From Cycas panzhihuaensis (Eukaryota > Cycadophyta): a stretch of 64,000 bases of DNA. Shown here piece after piece: positions 23,961 through 36,990 of this stretch. Where the stretch lies: positions 992,001 through 1,056,000 of the forward strand of contig CM041465.1 in NCBI GenBank assembly GCA_023213395.1. Reading direction: 5' to 3'. The position numbers were made by a program, and so were the translations under genes. The notes under the pieces were generated by a model that was not told where the DNA came from, searched no databases, and saw only the letters and a program-made list of their open reading frames with translations. The first letter of the stretch is position 1; each line of letters opens with the position of its first letter.

Positions 23961-26075
23961 TCTCGGTTGGGGGTGTGGCAACCTCCCTTTCTTCGTGGGC
24001 AAATTTTCTCGAGTGTCGAATGGCTCACTTCTCTCTAGTGGGGGAAAGCTTTAGCTCGTGGCAGGCGGTGATATTTCCTTTGGTGGGGAGCAGGGGCACC
24101 ATCGGTCCTGTAGGGCGGGCAGACCTTTTTCTGCGAGTCCTCTAGCCCAATTATGCATGAAATGACTCCTCGCAGGTGGTGATTTTTCCTTGTGCTAGCA
24201 GGGGGAATCGTAGGCCCTACTCAGTGGATGGACCCTTATTTTGTAAGTCCTCTAGCTCAATTACATGTGAAACATGGTCGTTCCTTTGCACTTCATGTCA
24301 GGTCCCTCTGAGCATTGGCCTTGGGTATTTGTTAGGTCAGTCGACGTATTGCGCATTTTTGGTCCATGCTGTAGCAGATGAGGTGGCACCTTCGATCAAA
24401 AGACGCATCTCATATTATTGACCCAACTCATGGTAGGCGGTAATTTATCAATTAGCTGGCACGGGGAGCATTGGCCCTACATGGCAGACAGACCCTTATT
24501 CTATGATTCCTTTAGTTCAATAATGCATGAAACATGGCCATTCCTTTGTGCTTCATGTTGGGTCCTTGTGAGCATTAGCCTGGGGAAGGTAGGTAGACCC
24601 TTTCCATGAAGTCCTCTGGCCCAATTATGCACGAAACGACTCCTAGCAGGCGGTGATTTTTCCTTAAGCTAGTAGGGGGAACCGTAGGCCCTGCTCGGTG
24701 GATGGACCCTTATTCTATGAGTCCTTTGGCTCAATTACATGTGAAACATGTTCGTTCCTTTGCACTTCATATCGGGTCCCTCTGAGCATTGGCCTTGGGC
24801 CTTTGTTAGGTTGGTCGACGTGTTGTGCATTTTCGGTCCATGCTATAGCGCATGAGGTGGCACCTTTGATCAAAAGATGCATCCCATATTATTGTCCCAA
24901 CTCATGGCAGGCAGAGATTTATCAATTGGCTGACAGGGGGAACGTTATCCCTGCACGGCAGATAGACCCTTATTATGTGATTTCTTTGGTTCAATAACAC
25001 ACAAACTGTGGCTATTCCTTTGTACTTCATGTCAAGTCCTTCTGAGCATTGGCCTTAGGACGGCAGGCAAACCCTTTTCTGTGAGTCCTCTGGCTCAATT
25101 ATGCATGAAACGGCTCCTTGTAGGTGGTGATTTTTCCTTGTGCTAACAGGGGGAACTGTAGGCCCCGCTCGGTGGACAGACCCTTATTCCGTGAGTCCTC
25201 TAGCTCAATTATGTGCGAAACATGGTTGTTCCTTTGCACTTCATGTTGGGTCCCTCTGAGCATTGGCCTTGGGCCTTTATTAGGTCGGTCGACGTGTTGG
25301 GCATTTTCGGTCCATGCTGTAGTGCATGAGGTGGCACCTTCGATCAAAAGACGCGTCCCGTATTTTATTGTCTCAACTCATTATGATGATTTATCAATTG
25401 GATGGCAGGGGGAGCATTAGCCTTACATGGCAGACATACCCTTATTTTGTGATTCCTTTGGTTTAATAACGCCTGAAACATGGTCGTTCCTTTATGCTTC
25501 ATGTTAGATCCTTCTGAGCATTGGCCTTAGGACGGCAGGCAAACCCTTTTCGTGAAGTCCTCTAGCCCAGTTATGAGCGAAACAGCTCGTGGTAGGTGGT
25601 GAATTTTCTTTGTGCTAGCAGGGGGGACCATAGGCCCTACTCGGTGGATAGACCCTTATTCTATGAGTCCTCTGGCTCAATTACATGTGAAACATGGCTG
25701 TTCCTTTGCATTTCATGTTGGGTCTCTCTGAGCATTGGCCTTGGGCCTTTGTTAGGTCAATCGACGTGTTGTGTGTTTTCTTTCGGTCCATGCTGAAGCG
25801 CATGAGGTAGCACCTTCGACCAAAAGATGCATCTCATATTATTATTAAACCGATTCATGGCATGCAGTGACTTATCAATTGGCTAGCAGTGGGAGCATCA
25901 GCCCTACACGGTAGACAAACCCTTATGAGCATTGGCCCTACACAGTAGACAAACCCTATGCGCAAAACATGGTCATTCTTTTGTGCTTCATGTCAGGTCC
26001 TTCTAAGCATTGCCTCATGCTTCTGTTAGGTCGGTCAACGTGTTGCGCATTTTTGATCCATAATGTAGCGCATGA
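23961..26075 (+). repeat. IGS C subrepeats (~475 bp), spacer of unit 1
   Basis: About four copies; the landmark GTGATTTTTCCTTG lies near 24179, 24655, 25128 and 25599. The end of the block (25900-25960) has a local rearrangement: an ACCCTTATGAGCATTGGCCC join that skips part of a copy compared with 3990-4100 and 56690-56790. Confidence 0.85.
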
Positions 26076-27285
26076 GGTGCATCAGGCATTGTAGTTGAGC
26101 AAATCGGTGGGCAGCGTATGCTCCCCTTTGTTTTGTTGCAAGTCTTACTGATGTCTCAGTTGCCTAGATCTGTGTTTGAATGCATGGTTCTGTCAATATA
26201 CTCAGAGTATTGAATGCAGCAAAGCATGTCCCTCTGAGTTGCGAGCCCTAGTTTGTTGCCTGAGCAACAGTCAGGGAGGTCATCTCAAATTTAGAGAATG
26301 GGCAGGTTGACCCGCAATTGTATCTTGCCATCTACGCTTTATAGGTAGTAGTCACAGTTTACTCCACCTGGGGATTTTTTATGGGTGCTTAAGGCTGGAC
26401 GATAAAGCAATTTTTGTGTAAATATTGGTCGGATGGGTTCTCTCTTTCCACTATTGTTCTACCTCCTCAAGCTCTCGATGCTCTCTTTATTTGATTTGAG
26501 TACTTTGTTTGCTTCCCCTTTTGCTTTCATTTTGCCTAAAAGCCCCTTGAGGATGATAGTATGTTGGATTTTCTACAGCATCTTTTGTCACGACCTTTTT
26601 ATATTTTGTAGAAGTCTTTGTGACCTTTCTCAATGTAATATCATCATCTTTTGATTTCACTGAAGTCCCAGATTGGTTCCCTTCTGTGTATCCTCTTTTC
26701 CACGTTCGCTTGCTCATAATGCGATTATTGTGGAGTCAATCTCATCCCTGTCATAATTATTGTGCCTCTCTTATTGCTCTTCTTGTCATGGTCATCGACT
26801 GATGGAATGGTTTTTCAAGGCCAATATGCCTTATTCGAGTCCATCCCAGTGGTGTGTTGATGCATGTTCCCCTGCGCCCCCTGGTAGCCTGTTGTCTATC
26901 AGCCCCTTGTGAATCGAATGCTCTATTTGTCGTCTCTCCCTTGTTGACCCGCTTTGATGTCCTTACTCGATAGTGTCATCATTTGGGTGTTAGTCAGAGG
27001 TTGGTTACCTATGAATAGATGTGGAATCATTCCAAGGAGAAATGTCATGTGAGGGCTATCTTCATGTAGAAGTGTATCGAATGGTGCCTTGTCGTTAATT
27101 TGGTAATCAACTTGAGTACTTTGTTGTGATATCATTCTACTTCTGGGATGTGATTGGGGTGTGGTTTCAGTAAAACAAAAGGTTGTGAGGACTGTCGCAC
27201 TTATCATTCTCTTTGTGGTCTTAGTATGGTGCTTGATTATTGGTGTTTTGTTGCCTTTTTAGTGGGATCATGCATTTGTTTTTGT
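26076..27285 (+). other. IGS low-copy block between C and D subrepeats, unit 1
   Basis: The counterpart of 4196-5392, with the same ATATACTCAGAGTATTG palindrome near 26200. No gene is seen. Short open frames on both strands are not consistent between the three copies. Confidence 0.55.
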
Positions 27286-28755
27286 GGTGCGATCGAGACC
27301 GGCCAGTCTGGGTGAATGGCACGGACACGGATATGTGTGAAGGGTGTTTCATAAAGCACTCACCCAAGTGTCATTTAATAGAAGACTCACATACACGGGA
27401 TGTGCCCGTCTGGACTTGATGTTGGTCGCACAGTTGAAGCAGCACCGGGCTGTGTAGGATAAAGGGCCTCATAGGGGATACTCCTCCCAGGGTATCCATG
27501 AACTGAAAGACAGTGTTTGCCCCACTCCGATCGTTTCCTCTCTCATTTATGTATGCTTACTCCTTGTGGATTTCGTAGTGGTGCAGAGCCTAACGCTTAT
27601 TTTTGCTATGTGATCAAGACCGGCTAGTTTGAGCAGTTGCCACTGACATGGATACGTGCGAAGGGTGTTTCACAAAGTGCTCACCCAAGCATCATTTAAT
27701 AGAGGACTCGCATGCACGGGATGTGCCCATATGAACTTGATGTTGGTCACGTAGTTGGAGTAGCGCCAGGCTATGTAGGGTAAAGAGCCTTGTATGGGAT
27801 ACTCCTCCCAGGGTGTCCGTGAACTAAAAGGCGATTATACGCCCCACTGATCGTTTCTTCCCTCGTCTATGTATGCTTGCTCCTCGTAGATTTCCTAGTG
27901 GTACGAAGCCTAACGCTTATTTTTTCTATGCAATCGAGATTGGCCGATTCAGGAAGTTAGCACAGACATAGATATGTTCGAAGGGTGTTTCACAAAGCAC
28001 TCACCCAAGCATTATTTAATAGAGGACTCGGGTGCATGGGACATGTCCATCCGGACTTTATGTTGGTCGTGCAGTTGGAGCAGTGCTAGGTTGTGTAGGG
28101 TAAAGGGCCTTGTACGGGATACTCCTCCTAGGGTGTTTGTGAACTAAAAGATGGCGTCTGTCTAGCTCTGATCGTTTCCTCCCTCGTCTATGTATGCTTA
28201 CTCCTCGTAGATTTCCCAGTGGTGCAAAACATAATGCTTATTTTTGCTATACGATCGAGACTGGCCGATTTGGGTAGTTGGCATGGACACAGATACGTGT
28301 GAAGGGTGTTTCTCCAAGCGCTCACCCAAGCGTCATTTAATAGAGGACTCGCGTGCATGGGACGTCTTGGGTTCATTTGATGCCGATCCTGCGGTTGGGG
28401 CATCGTTGGGTCATGTAGGGTAAAGGGCCTCGTACGGGATACTCCTCCTAGGGTGTTCGTGAACCGAAAGACGGCATTTGTCCCACTCTAATCATTTCCC
28501 TCTCTCATCTATATGCTCGCTTCTCTCATAGATTTGCCAGTTGTTTAGTGCCTAATGTGTTTACTTTTGTCGTTGTGTAATTGAGACTAGCTGGTTTAGG
28601 CTTATTACATGGACACAGATAAGTGCGAAGGGTGTTTCACTAAGCGCTCACTCAAGCAGCATTTGTTCCATTGCGATCATTCCCTCTCATCTATATGCTC
28701 ACTCCTCTCGTAGATTTACTAGTTGATTGGCACCTAGTGTCCCTAAACTGGAAGT
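27286..28755 (+). repeat. IGS D subrepeats (321 bp), four copies before unit 2
   Basis: The GATACTCCTCC landmark lies at 27477, 27798, 28118 and 28438, again about 321 bp apart, followed by shortened copies. There are five fewer copies than before unit 1 and three fewer than before unit 3. Confidence 0.93.
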
Positions 28756-29712
28756 TGGCATCTGTCTTGCATCAATCCCCTCTTCTCTTGCATGTCTGAT
28801 CTATCTTACATTGCGCAGTTGAAGTCTCCCAAGTATGGGTTCCCTCCCCGATGGCCTTGTGGGTGTGTCTTTAGTCATTGCTGCTAGTTTTACACCCATT
28901 TTATTGGGAATGATCTCTCTGGTTTGCATGGAGGTATGTTTGATTTTTACCCTTGTGGTCCCTCCCATCTATGTGTGTTGTGTGGATGGCAGTGTGTGGC
29001 ATGGTGGGTGTTTTGCACAGGAGCCTCACTTTGAGAGGGGCATGGTGATTAGCGTTGTGGCTTTAGTGCAAGTACTTGTACATGGTCCCCCTATGGCTAG
29101 CCCGTTTCTTTCTTGTATTCCTTCCCTTGCCCCTTGACCAATCTCCAAATTGTGCTTTCTTACAGGTCATGTTTCGAATGTTGGTCTGTGGCTTGCGATG
29201 TCTCTTGTGAGAGGAGTACCCCAAGATGGGGCCCTCTCATGGTGGTTACTACGTTCCTCTGACCCCTGCATTTCTTTGTCTAGTCTGTGGTCCTTTCTAT
29301 AACTGCATTTGCTATTTAGTCTCCACCACCGCCCATTCTTTTTAATAAGTGCACCTTGGGTTTGTTACAGCTGCTGTCATAATTTGTATCTCATTTTCCT
29401 TTACTTGGGCTCTCTACTATTGGTCACTTTTGTTTTTCTGTGCTCTGTCTATTTTTGCCATCGGTGCAAGGCATGCAGCCCTGTGGGTTCTTTTCTTTCC
29501 TGCATTTTTTTTTCTACATTTGTCGTTGGTGGATTTTGGATAGGTTTTCTCTTCGGTGGGTTATATGGTTTCGCTTGGCTGTTGTGCATCGCTTATTCTA
29601 GGTGAGACAATTGTGAGGAGGCCCAATACAGATTGACGCTTTGTGCTGTCATTATTTTGTAGTTGTTTATTTGAATAAGCTGCTCAAACAGATGCCTGAC
29701 ATTCATGGATGC
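28756..29712 (+). other. Pre-18S region (probable 5' ETS), unit 2
   Basis: Matches 8481-9431 along its whole length. Contains no recognisable gene. Confidence 0.6.
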
Positions 29713-31525
29713 TACCTAGTTGATCCTGCCAGTAGTCATATGCTTATCTCAAAGATTAAGCCATGCATGTATTAGTATGAACTATTTTGGACTGTGAAAC
29801 TGTGAATGGCTCATTAAATTAGCTATAGTTTATTTGATGATATTCCTATTACTTGGATAATTGTAGTAATTCTAGAGCTAATACGTGTACTAAATCCTTA
29901 CTTTTAGAAGGGATGCATTTATTAGATAAAAGGCTGATATAGGTTCTCATCTGATTTGTCAGTGATTCATGATAACTTGACGGATCGCATGGCCCTAGTG
30001 CCAGTGACACTTCATTCAAATTTCTGCCCTATCAACTTTCAATGGTAGGATAGAAGCCTACCATGGTGGTGAAGAGTGACAAAGAATTAGGGTTTGATTT
30101 TGGAGAGGGAGCCTAAGAAATGGCTACCACATCCAAGGAAGGAAGGAGGTGAGTAAATTACCCAATCTTGACATGGGGAGGTAGTGACAATAAATAACAA
30201 TACTGGGCTCATCGAGTCTGGTAATTGGAATGAGTACAATTTAAATCCCTTAACGAGGATCCATTTGAGGGAAAGTCTAGTGCCAGCAGCCATGGTAATT
30301 CTAGCTCCAATAGCATATATTTAAGTTGTTACAGTTAAAAAGCTCATAGTTGGATCTTGGGATAGCCCGACTGGTCTGCCTTTTGGTGTGCATCAATCAT
30401 TTTGTCCTTTTTTCCGGTGGTGCATTCCTGGACTTAGTTGCCTGGGTTGTGGCTTTGGCATTGTTACTTTAAAAAAATTAGAGTGCTCAAGGCAAGCCTA
30501 TGCTCTAAATACATTAGCATGGAATAACATGATAGGATTCTGGTCCTATTACATTGGCCTTCGGGACCGGAGTAATGATTAATAGGGACAGTCGAGGGCA
30601 TTCGTATTTCATTATCAAAGGTGAAATTCTTAGATTTATGAAAGATGAACCACTGCGAAAGCATTTGACAAGGATGTTTTCATTAATCAAGAATGAAAGT
30701 TGGGGGCTCGAAGATGATCAAATATCATCCTAGTCTCAACCATAAATGATGTCGATTAGGGATCAGTGGATGTTGCTCTAAGGACTCTGCCAGGACCTTA
30801 TGAGAAATCAAAGTTTTTGGGTTCTGGGGGGAGTATGGTTGCAAGGCTGAAACTTAAAGGAATTAATGGAAGGGCACCACCAGGAGTAGAGCCTACGGCT
30901 TAATTTGACTCAACACGGGGAAACTTACTAGGTCCAGACATAGTAAGGATTAACAGATTGAGAGCTCTTTCTTGATTCTATGGGTGGTGGTGCATGGTTG
31001 TTCTTAGTTAGTGGAGTGATTTATCTGGTTAATTCCATTAACGAACGAGACCTCAGCCTGCTAACTAGCTACACAGAGGGTTTCCTTTGCGGCCAGCTTC
31101 TTAGAGGGACTATGGCCATTCAATCCATGGAAGTTCGAGGTAATAATAGGTCTGTGATGCCCTTAGATGTTTTGGGCCGCATGCGTGCTACACCAATGCA
31201 TTCAACGAGTCTATAATCTTCACCAAGAGGTCTAGGTAATCTGTGGAAATTTCATTATGATGGGGATAGATCATTGCAATTATTAATCTTCAATGAGGAA
31301 TTCCTAGTAAGTGCGAGTCATCAACATGCATTGACTATGTCCCTACCCTTTGTACACACTGCCCGTTGCTCCTACCAATTGAATGATTCGGTGAAGTATT
31401 CAGATCGTAGTGACGATGGCGGTTTGCTACTGCCAACGTCACGAGAAGTTCATTAAATCTTATTATTTAGAGGAAGGAAAATTCATAACAAGGTTTCTAT
31501 AGGTGAACCTGTGGAAGGATCATTG
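29713..31525 (+). rRNA. 18S rRNA: Degenerate 18S rRNA gene, unit 2 (probable pseudogene)
   Basis: Full length, 1,813 bp, from TACCTAGTTGATCCTGCCAG to ACCTGTGGAAGGATCATTG. Like unit 1 it carries GCCATGG instead of GCCGCGG in the 530 loop (30289-30295). The decoding helix is damaged at a different base: ACACACTGCCCGTTGC, with T at 31360 replacing an invariant C at a CpG. It also shares with unit 1 the variant GATATTCCTATTACT-like text near 29840. The mixture of shared and private transitions fits copying of an already decayed unit followed by further decay. Confidence 0.93.
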
Positions 31526-32193
31526 GCACTGGTCTCTGGACACCATAGATAATGAGCAAACTTTTAGGTGGGGACATGATGGATTTTGGGCCCCTTGATG
31601 GCATCATGTTCCTCATCATTTCTCTAGATGGCTTTACACAGCTGCGTGTAGTCCAGGTGTGGGAGGGGGCTGGAATGACCTTATCGTTCTCTTGCGAAGA
31701 GGGATGTTTGGATGCTAGACTCTACCCATCGCCTGTCTCGTTTCTGCCACACTCAAGGATATATAGATCAGAGCCTGGGAGCTATAGGTGGGATGGTGGG
31801 TTGCATTTATCATAACATCTATCCCATTAGGTTCATTGAGAGGGTCAGATGCCCCTCCGTCGCTTGCAGGGGCCCCCCATCAGTAGTGGGCTTGGGGAAC
31901 TGGAAGCGTGGCATGGACTGTTCGATCATGTTAGGTAACCGGGCCCTTCTCTCGTGCTGTCTTGTCCCTCCATTGGTTTCGTACAACTCTCCCCCCATGA
32001 CTCTGAGTCAATGTACGAGTTACGTCCTCTCGGGGAAGGGGCAGGGTTGTCTCGTTGTGCGACAGGCATCGTTGGAGCGGGGTGGGCCAATAAACCAAAA
32101 GCATGGGGTGCTCAGCACACCAATGACTCGAGTTGCTGCACGAACCCTCGATCTAGTCTTTTGAAGGGGCCCATGTGATGTATTTGTGGAAAT
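31526..32193 (+). other. ITS1, unit 2
   Basis: About 668 bp, aligned with unit 1 ITS1 over its length. The processing-type motif seen in unit 1 is damaged here: CAGCACACCAATGACTC at about 32113-32129 in place of GGCGCACCAAGGA. An open frame at 31712-32164 crosses ITS1 but is broken by stops in unit 1 and is not a gene. Confidence 0.85.
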
Positions 32194-32352
32194 GCACGAC
32201 TCTCGGTAATGGATATCTTGGCCCTCGCCATGATGAAGAATGTAACGAAATGTGATACTTAGTGTGAATTGCAAAATCCCGTGAGTCATCTAATCTTTAA
32301 ATGTAATTTGCACCTGAGGCTTCGAATGAGGGCACGTTTGGCTGGGTATCAC
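32194..32352 (+). rRNA. 5.8S rRNA: Degenerate 5.8S rRNA gene, unit 2
   Basis: 159 bp, the same length as unit 1. Contains CGACTCTCGGTAATGGATAT and GATGAAGAATGTAACGAAAT. It keeps the second CpG that unit 1 lost (ACGAAAT against AGCAAAAT), so the two copies decayed partly on their own. Confidence 0.92.
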
Positions 32353-32596
32353 ACACAATCAAATTGCCCCATTACCTGTGTGCAGGCGGTAGAGGGGAGC
32401 TAGTTGTCCATGTCCCTTATGGCACCATCAGCTTAAGCAGATTGCGTTCTTGTTGTTGGGCATCGGCGAGCAGTGGTTCAGTCAGCTTGGCCGATCGATA
32501 TGCGCACCGTAAGTGCACGGCACGTGGGGAAACCCCCCTCAACTTGAGCACCGGGAGGCCAAGGCTTCGGCCAGAGTTCCTCCCATCCACGTCATC
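32353..32596 (+). other. ITS2, unit 2
   Basis: About 244 bp, aligned with ITS2 of unit 1 and nearly the same length. No other feature is seen. Confidence 0.85.
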
Positions 32597-34844
32597 TGAC
32601 CCTAGGTCAAGCAAGATCACCCATTGAGTTTAAGCATATCACTAAGTAGAGGAAAATAAACTTACAAGGATTCCCCTCGTAATGGCAAGCGAACCGGGAA
32701 GAGTCCATCATGAAAATCGGGTGGCGGTGTCATCTAAATTGTAGCCTGTAGAAGCATCTTCAGCAATGGACCGGGCCCAAGTCCCCTAGAAGGGGGCACC
32801 TGAGAGGGTGAGAGCCCCATTAGGTTCAGACCCTATTACATCACGAGGCATTGTCTGCGAGTCGAGTTGTTTGGGAATGCAACCCTAATTGGGTGGTAAA
32901 TTCTATCCAAGGCTAAATATGTGTGAGGGACTGATAGCGAACAAGTACTGTGAGGGAAAGATGAAAAGGACTTTAAAAAGACAGTTAAAGAGTGCTTGAA
33001 ATTGCTGGGAGGGAGGTGGATGGAGGTTGGTGATGTGCTCCAGTTAGATGCAGAGCAGTGATCCCTGGTCTGTCGCTCGACTCAGGCTGTGGACCATCGC
33101 TAGTTGTCATGGTGATAAAAATACACGCGGGAGACTATGCAGAGTTTCATCGTTAGGACGGTCACTGAGAGAAGAGCACACCTTTACAGTAGCCCCCGAG
33201 CACCTGCACACTTATGGAATTTGTCTGTGAGCTTTCCATCTAGCACGTCTTGAAATAGAGACCAAGGAGTCTCACATGTGTGTGAGTCAACGGGTTTGGA
33301 AACCGGTTAGGTGTAAGGAAGCTGACTGGTGAGATGCCCCTCAGGGGCGTGCACCTTCGACTAACCCCAAACTTCTGTGAAGGGTTCGAGTGCGAGTATA
33401 TCTATTAGGACCTGAAAGATGGTGAACTATACCTGAGCAGGGTGAAGCCAGAGGAAACTCTGGTGGAGGCCCGTAGCGATACTAACGTGCAAATCGTTCA
33501 TCTGACTTAGGTGTAGTGGCGAAAGACTAATCGAACCATCTAGTAGCTAGTTTCCTCTAAAGTTTCCCTCAGGATAGCTAGAGCTTAGGTACGAGTTTTA
33601 TCAGGTAAAGCAAATGATTAGAGGTATTGGGGGCATAATGCCCTCAACCTATTCTCAAACTTTAAATAGGTAAGAGTTGCAATCGCTTTCTGGCCGCCTG
33701 ATGGAATTGGGGCTCTAAGTGGGCCATTTTGGTAAGCGCGGCGATGTGGGATGAACTGAAAGTCAAGTTACGGTGCCAGAATGCATGCTAACCCAGATCC
33801 CACAAAGGGTGTTAGTTGATTAAGACAGCAGGACAGTGGTCATGGAAGTTGAAATCTGCTAAGGAGTGTGTAACAACTCACCTACAGAATTAACTAGCCC
33901 TGAAAATGGATGGCGCTGAAGCACGGGATCTATACTTGGTCATAAAGGAAAGTTCTTGGCCTCAGTGAGTAGGAGGATGCAAGGGTCATTGAGAAACCTT
34001 GGGCACAAGTCTAGGCGGACCAACGCCCGGTGCAGATCTTGGTGGTAGTAGCCAATATTCAAATGAGAACCTTGAAGACCGAAGTGGGGAAAGGTTCCAT
34101 GTGAATAGCACTTGGACATAGGTTAGTTGATCCTAAGAGATGGGGAAGCCATGTGTGAAGGGTGCACTTTGCATGTACATCAAAAGGGAATCGGGTTAAT
34201 ATTCTCGAACCAGGACGTGGCGACGGATGGCAACATTAGGAAATTCGGAGAAGTCGGCGAGGGCCCTGGGAAGAGTTATCTTTTCTTTTTAAAAGCCTGC
34301 CCACCCTAAAATCAGTTCATCCAGAGATAGGGTCCAGTGGCTGGAAGAGCATCGCACGTCCTGCGGTGTCTAGTGCACCTCTGGCGGCCCTTGAAAATCT
34401 GGAGAACCGAGTACTGTTTACACCCGGTCGTACTCATAACTACATCAGGTCTCCAAGGTGAGCAGCCTCTGGTCAATAGAACAATGTAGGTAAGGGAAGT
34501 CGACAAAATGGATTTGTAACCTCAGGAAAAGGATTGGCTTTGAGGGTTGGGCCTAGGGGTCTGTGCCTCGAGCTCGTGGGTTGTCAGTGGTCTGCTTGAG
34601 CTGCTATCGCGGTGAGGGCGGGCTGGTACGTGTTGATTGGGTGACGGGTGTAGAACGTCCCTTTGCGGAGGCTTTCCCTAGGTGGCAAACAATCGACTCA
34701 GAACTAGTATGGACAAGGGGAATCTGACTGTTTAATTAAAACAAAGCATTGCAATGGTCTTAATATATGCTGACGTAATGTGATTTCTGCCCATTACTCT
34801 GAATGTCAAAGTGAAGAAATTCAACTAGGTGCGGGTAAACGGCA

Positions 34845-34879
<35 letters not shown>

Positions 34880-34983
34880 GTCGTCATTTAATTAGTGATG
34901 CATATGAATGGATTTACGAGATTCCCACTATCCCTATCTACTATCTAGTGAGACCATAGCCAAGGGAATGGGCTTGGTGTAAT

Positions 34984-35021
<38 letters not shown>

Positions 35022-35992
35022 TCGACTTTGTGAAATGACTTGAGAGGTGTAGAATAAGTGAGAGCCATTTTGGGTGCAAGTGAAATACCACTACTTTTAA
35101 TGTTATTTTACTTATTTCGTGAGGCAGAGGCAGGACATTACCCCTATTTTTGGACTTAAGGCGTGTGTGGTCGTGTCGATCAGGGTGGAAGACATTGTGA
35201 GGTGGGGAGTTTGGATGGGGCAGCACATCTATTAAAAGATAACGCAAGTGTCCTAAGATGAGCTCAACGAGAACATAAATCTTGTGTGGAACAAAAGGGT
35301 AAAAGCTCATTTGATTTTGATTTTCAATACAAATACAAACTGTGAAAGCATGGCCTATCGATCCCTTAGATTTTTGGAATTTGAGGCTAGAGGTGATAGA
35401 AAAGTTACCATAGGGATAACTGGCTTGTGGCAACCAAGAGTTCATAGCGACGTTGCTTTTTGATCCTTCGATGTCAGCTCTTCCTATTATTGTGAAGCAG
35501 AATTTACCAAGTGTTGGATTGTTCACCCACCAATAGGGAACGTGAGTTGGGTTTAGACCGTTGTGAGGCAGGTTAGTTTTACCCTACTGATAAGTGACTT
35601 CACAATAGTAATTCAACTTAGTACAAGAGGAACTATTGATTCACACAATTGGTCATCGCGCTTGGTTGAAAAGCCAGTGGTGCGAAACCACTGTGTGTCA
35701 GATTATGACTGAATGCCTCTAAGTCAGAATCCACACTAGCGGTGGCACCCATCCCTCTTTGATTATTCTGCAACCTGTAGTAGGGGCGCCATGGCGATCC
35801 CAAGGGCCCTTGCCATTAACAATCTCCGGCCGACAGAATGCATCGGTACAGGGCAGCTTCAAAATTCAATTACAAACGATCATCAAGAAGAATCCTTTGT
35901 AGATGACTTAAATACGTGACAGGGTATTGTAAGTGGCAGAGTGGCCTTGATGCCATGATCCACTGAGATTCAGCCCCTTGTTGCCTCGATTC
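32597..35992 (+). rRNA. 25S rRNA: Degenerate 25S/26S rRNA gene, unit 2 (probable pseudogene)
   Basis: About 3.40 kb, ending near the CCACTGAGATTCAGCCCCTT motif. The sarcin-ricin loop reads AGTACAAGAGGA (35620-35631) instead of AGTACGAGAGGA: the same CpG lost in unit 1, but here by G-to-A, so the opposite strand was hit. The peptidyl-transferase text GGGATAACTGG is intact, unlike unit 1. A region near 33680-33750 is shorter than the matching part of unit 1 (about 13400-13470), so small deletions are present too. The antisense open frame at 35017-35526 is an rRNA artefact. Confidence 0.93.
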
Positions 35993-36990
35993 GGGCCCCA
36001 CCTTTCGACTCTCCACTCTTGAGTCCAAGAAGAAGTATAATCTCCGTAAATCTTCCATAGATTCTTTCTTGTGTCCAAAATGGAGTGGGGTTTCCGCAAC
36101 TCAATATCGTCCAAGTCCACAACAGAGTGGGCTTTCCACAACTCAATATCGTCTAAGTCCACAATGAAGTGGGGTTTCTGCAAATGAAGTGTAGAGCTTT
36201 CCACCAAGTTCGTAAGTCCAACAACGAAGTGGGGTTTCCGTGAATGAAGGCCAGAGTATTCCATCATCCAAGTCCATAAAAAATGAAGTGCAGTTTCTAT
36301 GAATGAAGGGCAGAGCCTTCCACCATCCAAGTCCATAGATGAAGTGGGGTTTCCGAGAATGAAGTGCAGAGCTTTCCCTTATCTAAGGCCATAAATGAAG
36401 AGGGGTTTCTATAAATCTTCCAGAAAGAAGTGCAGATTTCTTTAACTTCTCTACCGTAGAGCTCTTCATCGTCTAAGTCCATAAATGAAGTGGGGTTTCC
36501 AGGAATGAAGTGCAAAGCTTTCCATTATCCAAGTCCACAAACAAGGTGGGATTTTCGGGAATGAAGTGTAGAGCTTTACATCGTCCAAGTCCACAAATAA
36601 GGTGGGGTTTCCAGGAATGAAGTGTAGATCTTTCCATCGTCCAAGTCCATAAACGAAGTGGGGTTTTTGAGAATGAAATGCAGATCTTTCTGTCGTCAAA
36701 GTCCATAAAGGACGTGGGCTTTCTGCAAATCTTCCAGAAAGAAGTGCAGATTTCTTTAACTCTCTACCATAGAGATTTTCCTTATCAAAGTCCAAAATTG
36801 CTAATTGGGTTTACACAAATCTTCTAGAATGAAGTGTGGTTTTTTGTAGCTCTCTACTATGGATCTTTTTATTATCCAAGTACATAAATGAAGTGGGGTT
36901 TCTACAAATCTTCCAAAGCTCTCTCACACGAGTCTGGAAATGCCCTTTTTATCGTCCAAGTACATAAATGAAGTGGGGTTTCTGCTTGTC
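35993..36990 (+). repeat. IGS 56-57 bp tandem repeats after 25S, unit 2
   Basis: Counterpart of 15721-16712 with a similar number of copies (about 17) and the same order of variant copies, for example the TCTTCCAGAAAGAAGTGCAG variant at 36417 and 36730. Preserved order suggests that the units were copied whole rather than the array being built twice. Confidence 0.9.

Noticed and set aside
31712-32164. 150-codon frame across ITS1 of unit 2
   Set aside because: It lies within ITS1 and the unit 1 copy has stops and indels in the same stretch.
35017-35526. Minus-strand frame inside 25S beginning MNNPTLGKFCFTIIG (also 14943-15254)
   Set aside because: This is the antisense of a highly conserved 25S segment, a well-known source of spurious protein annotations.
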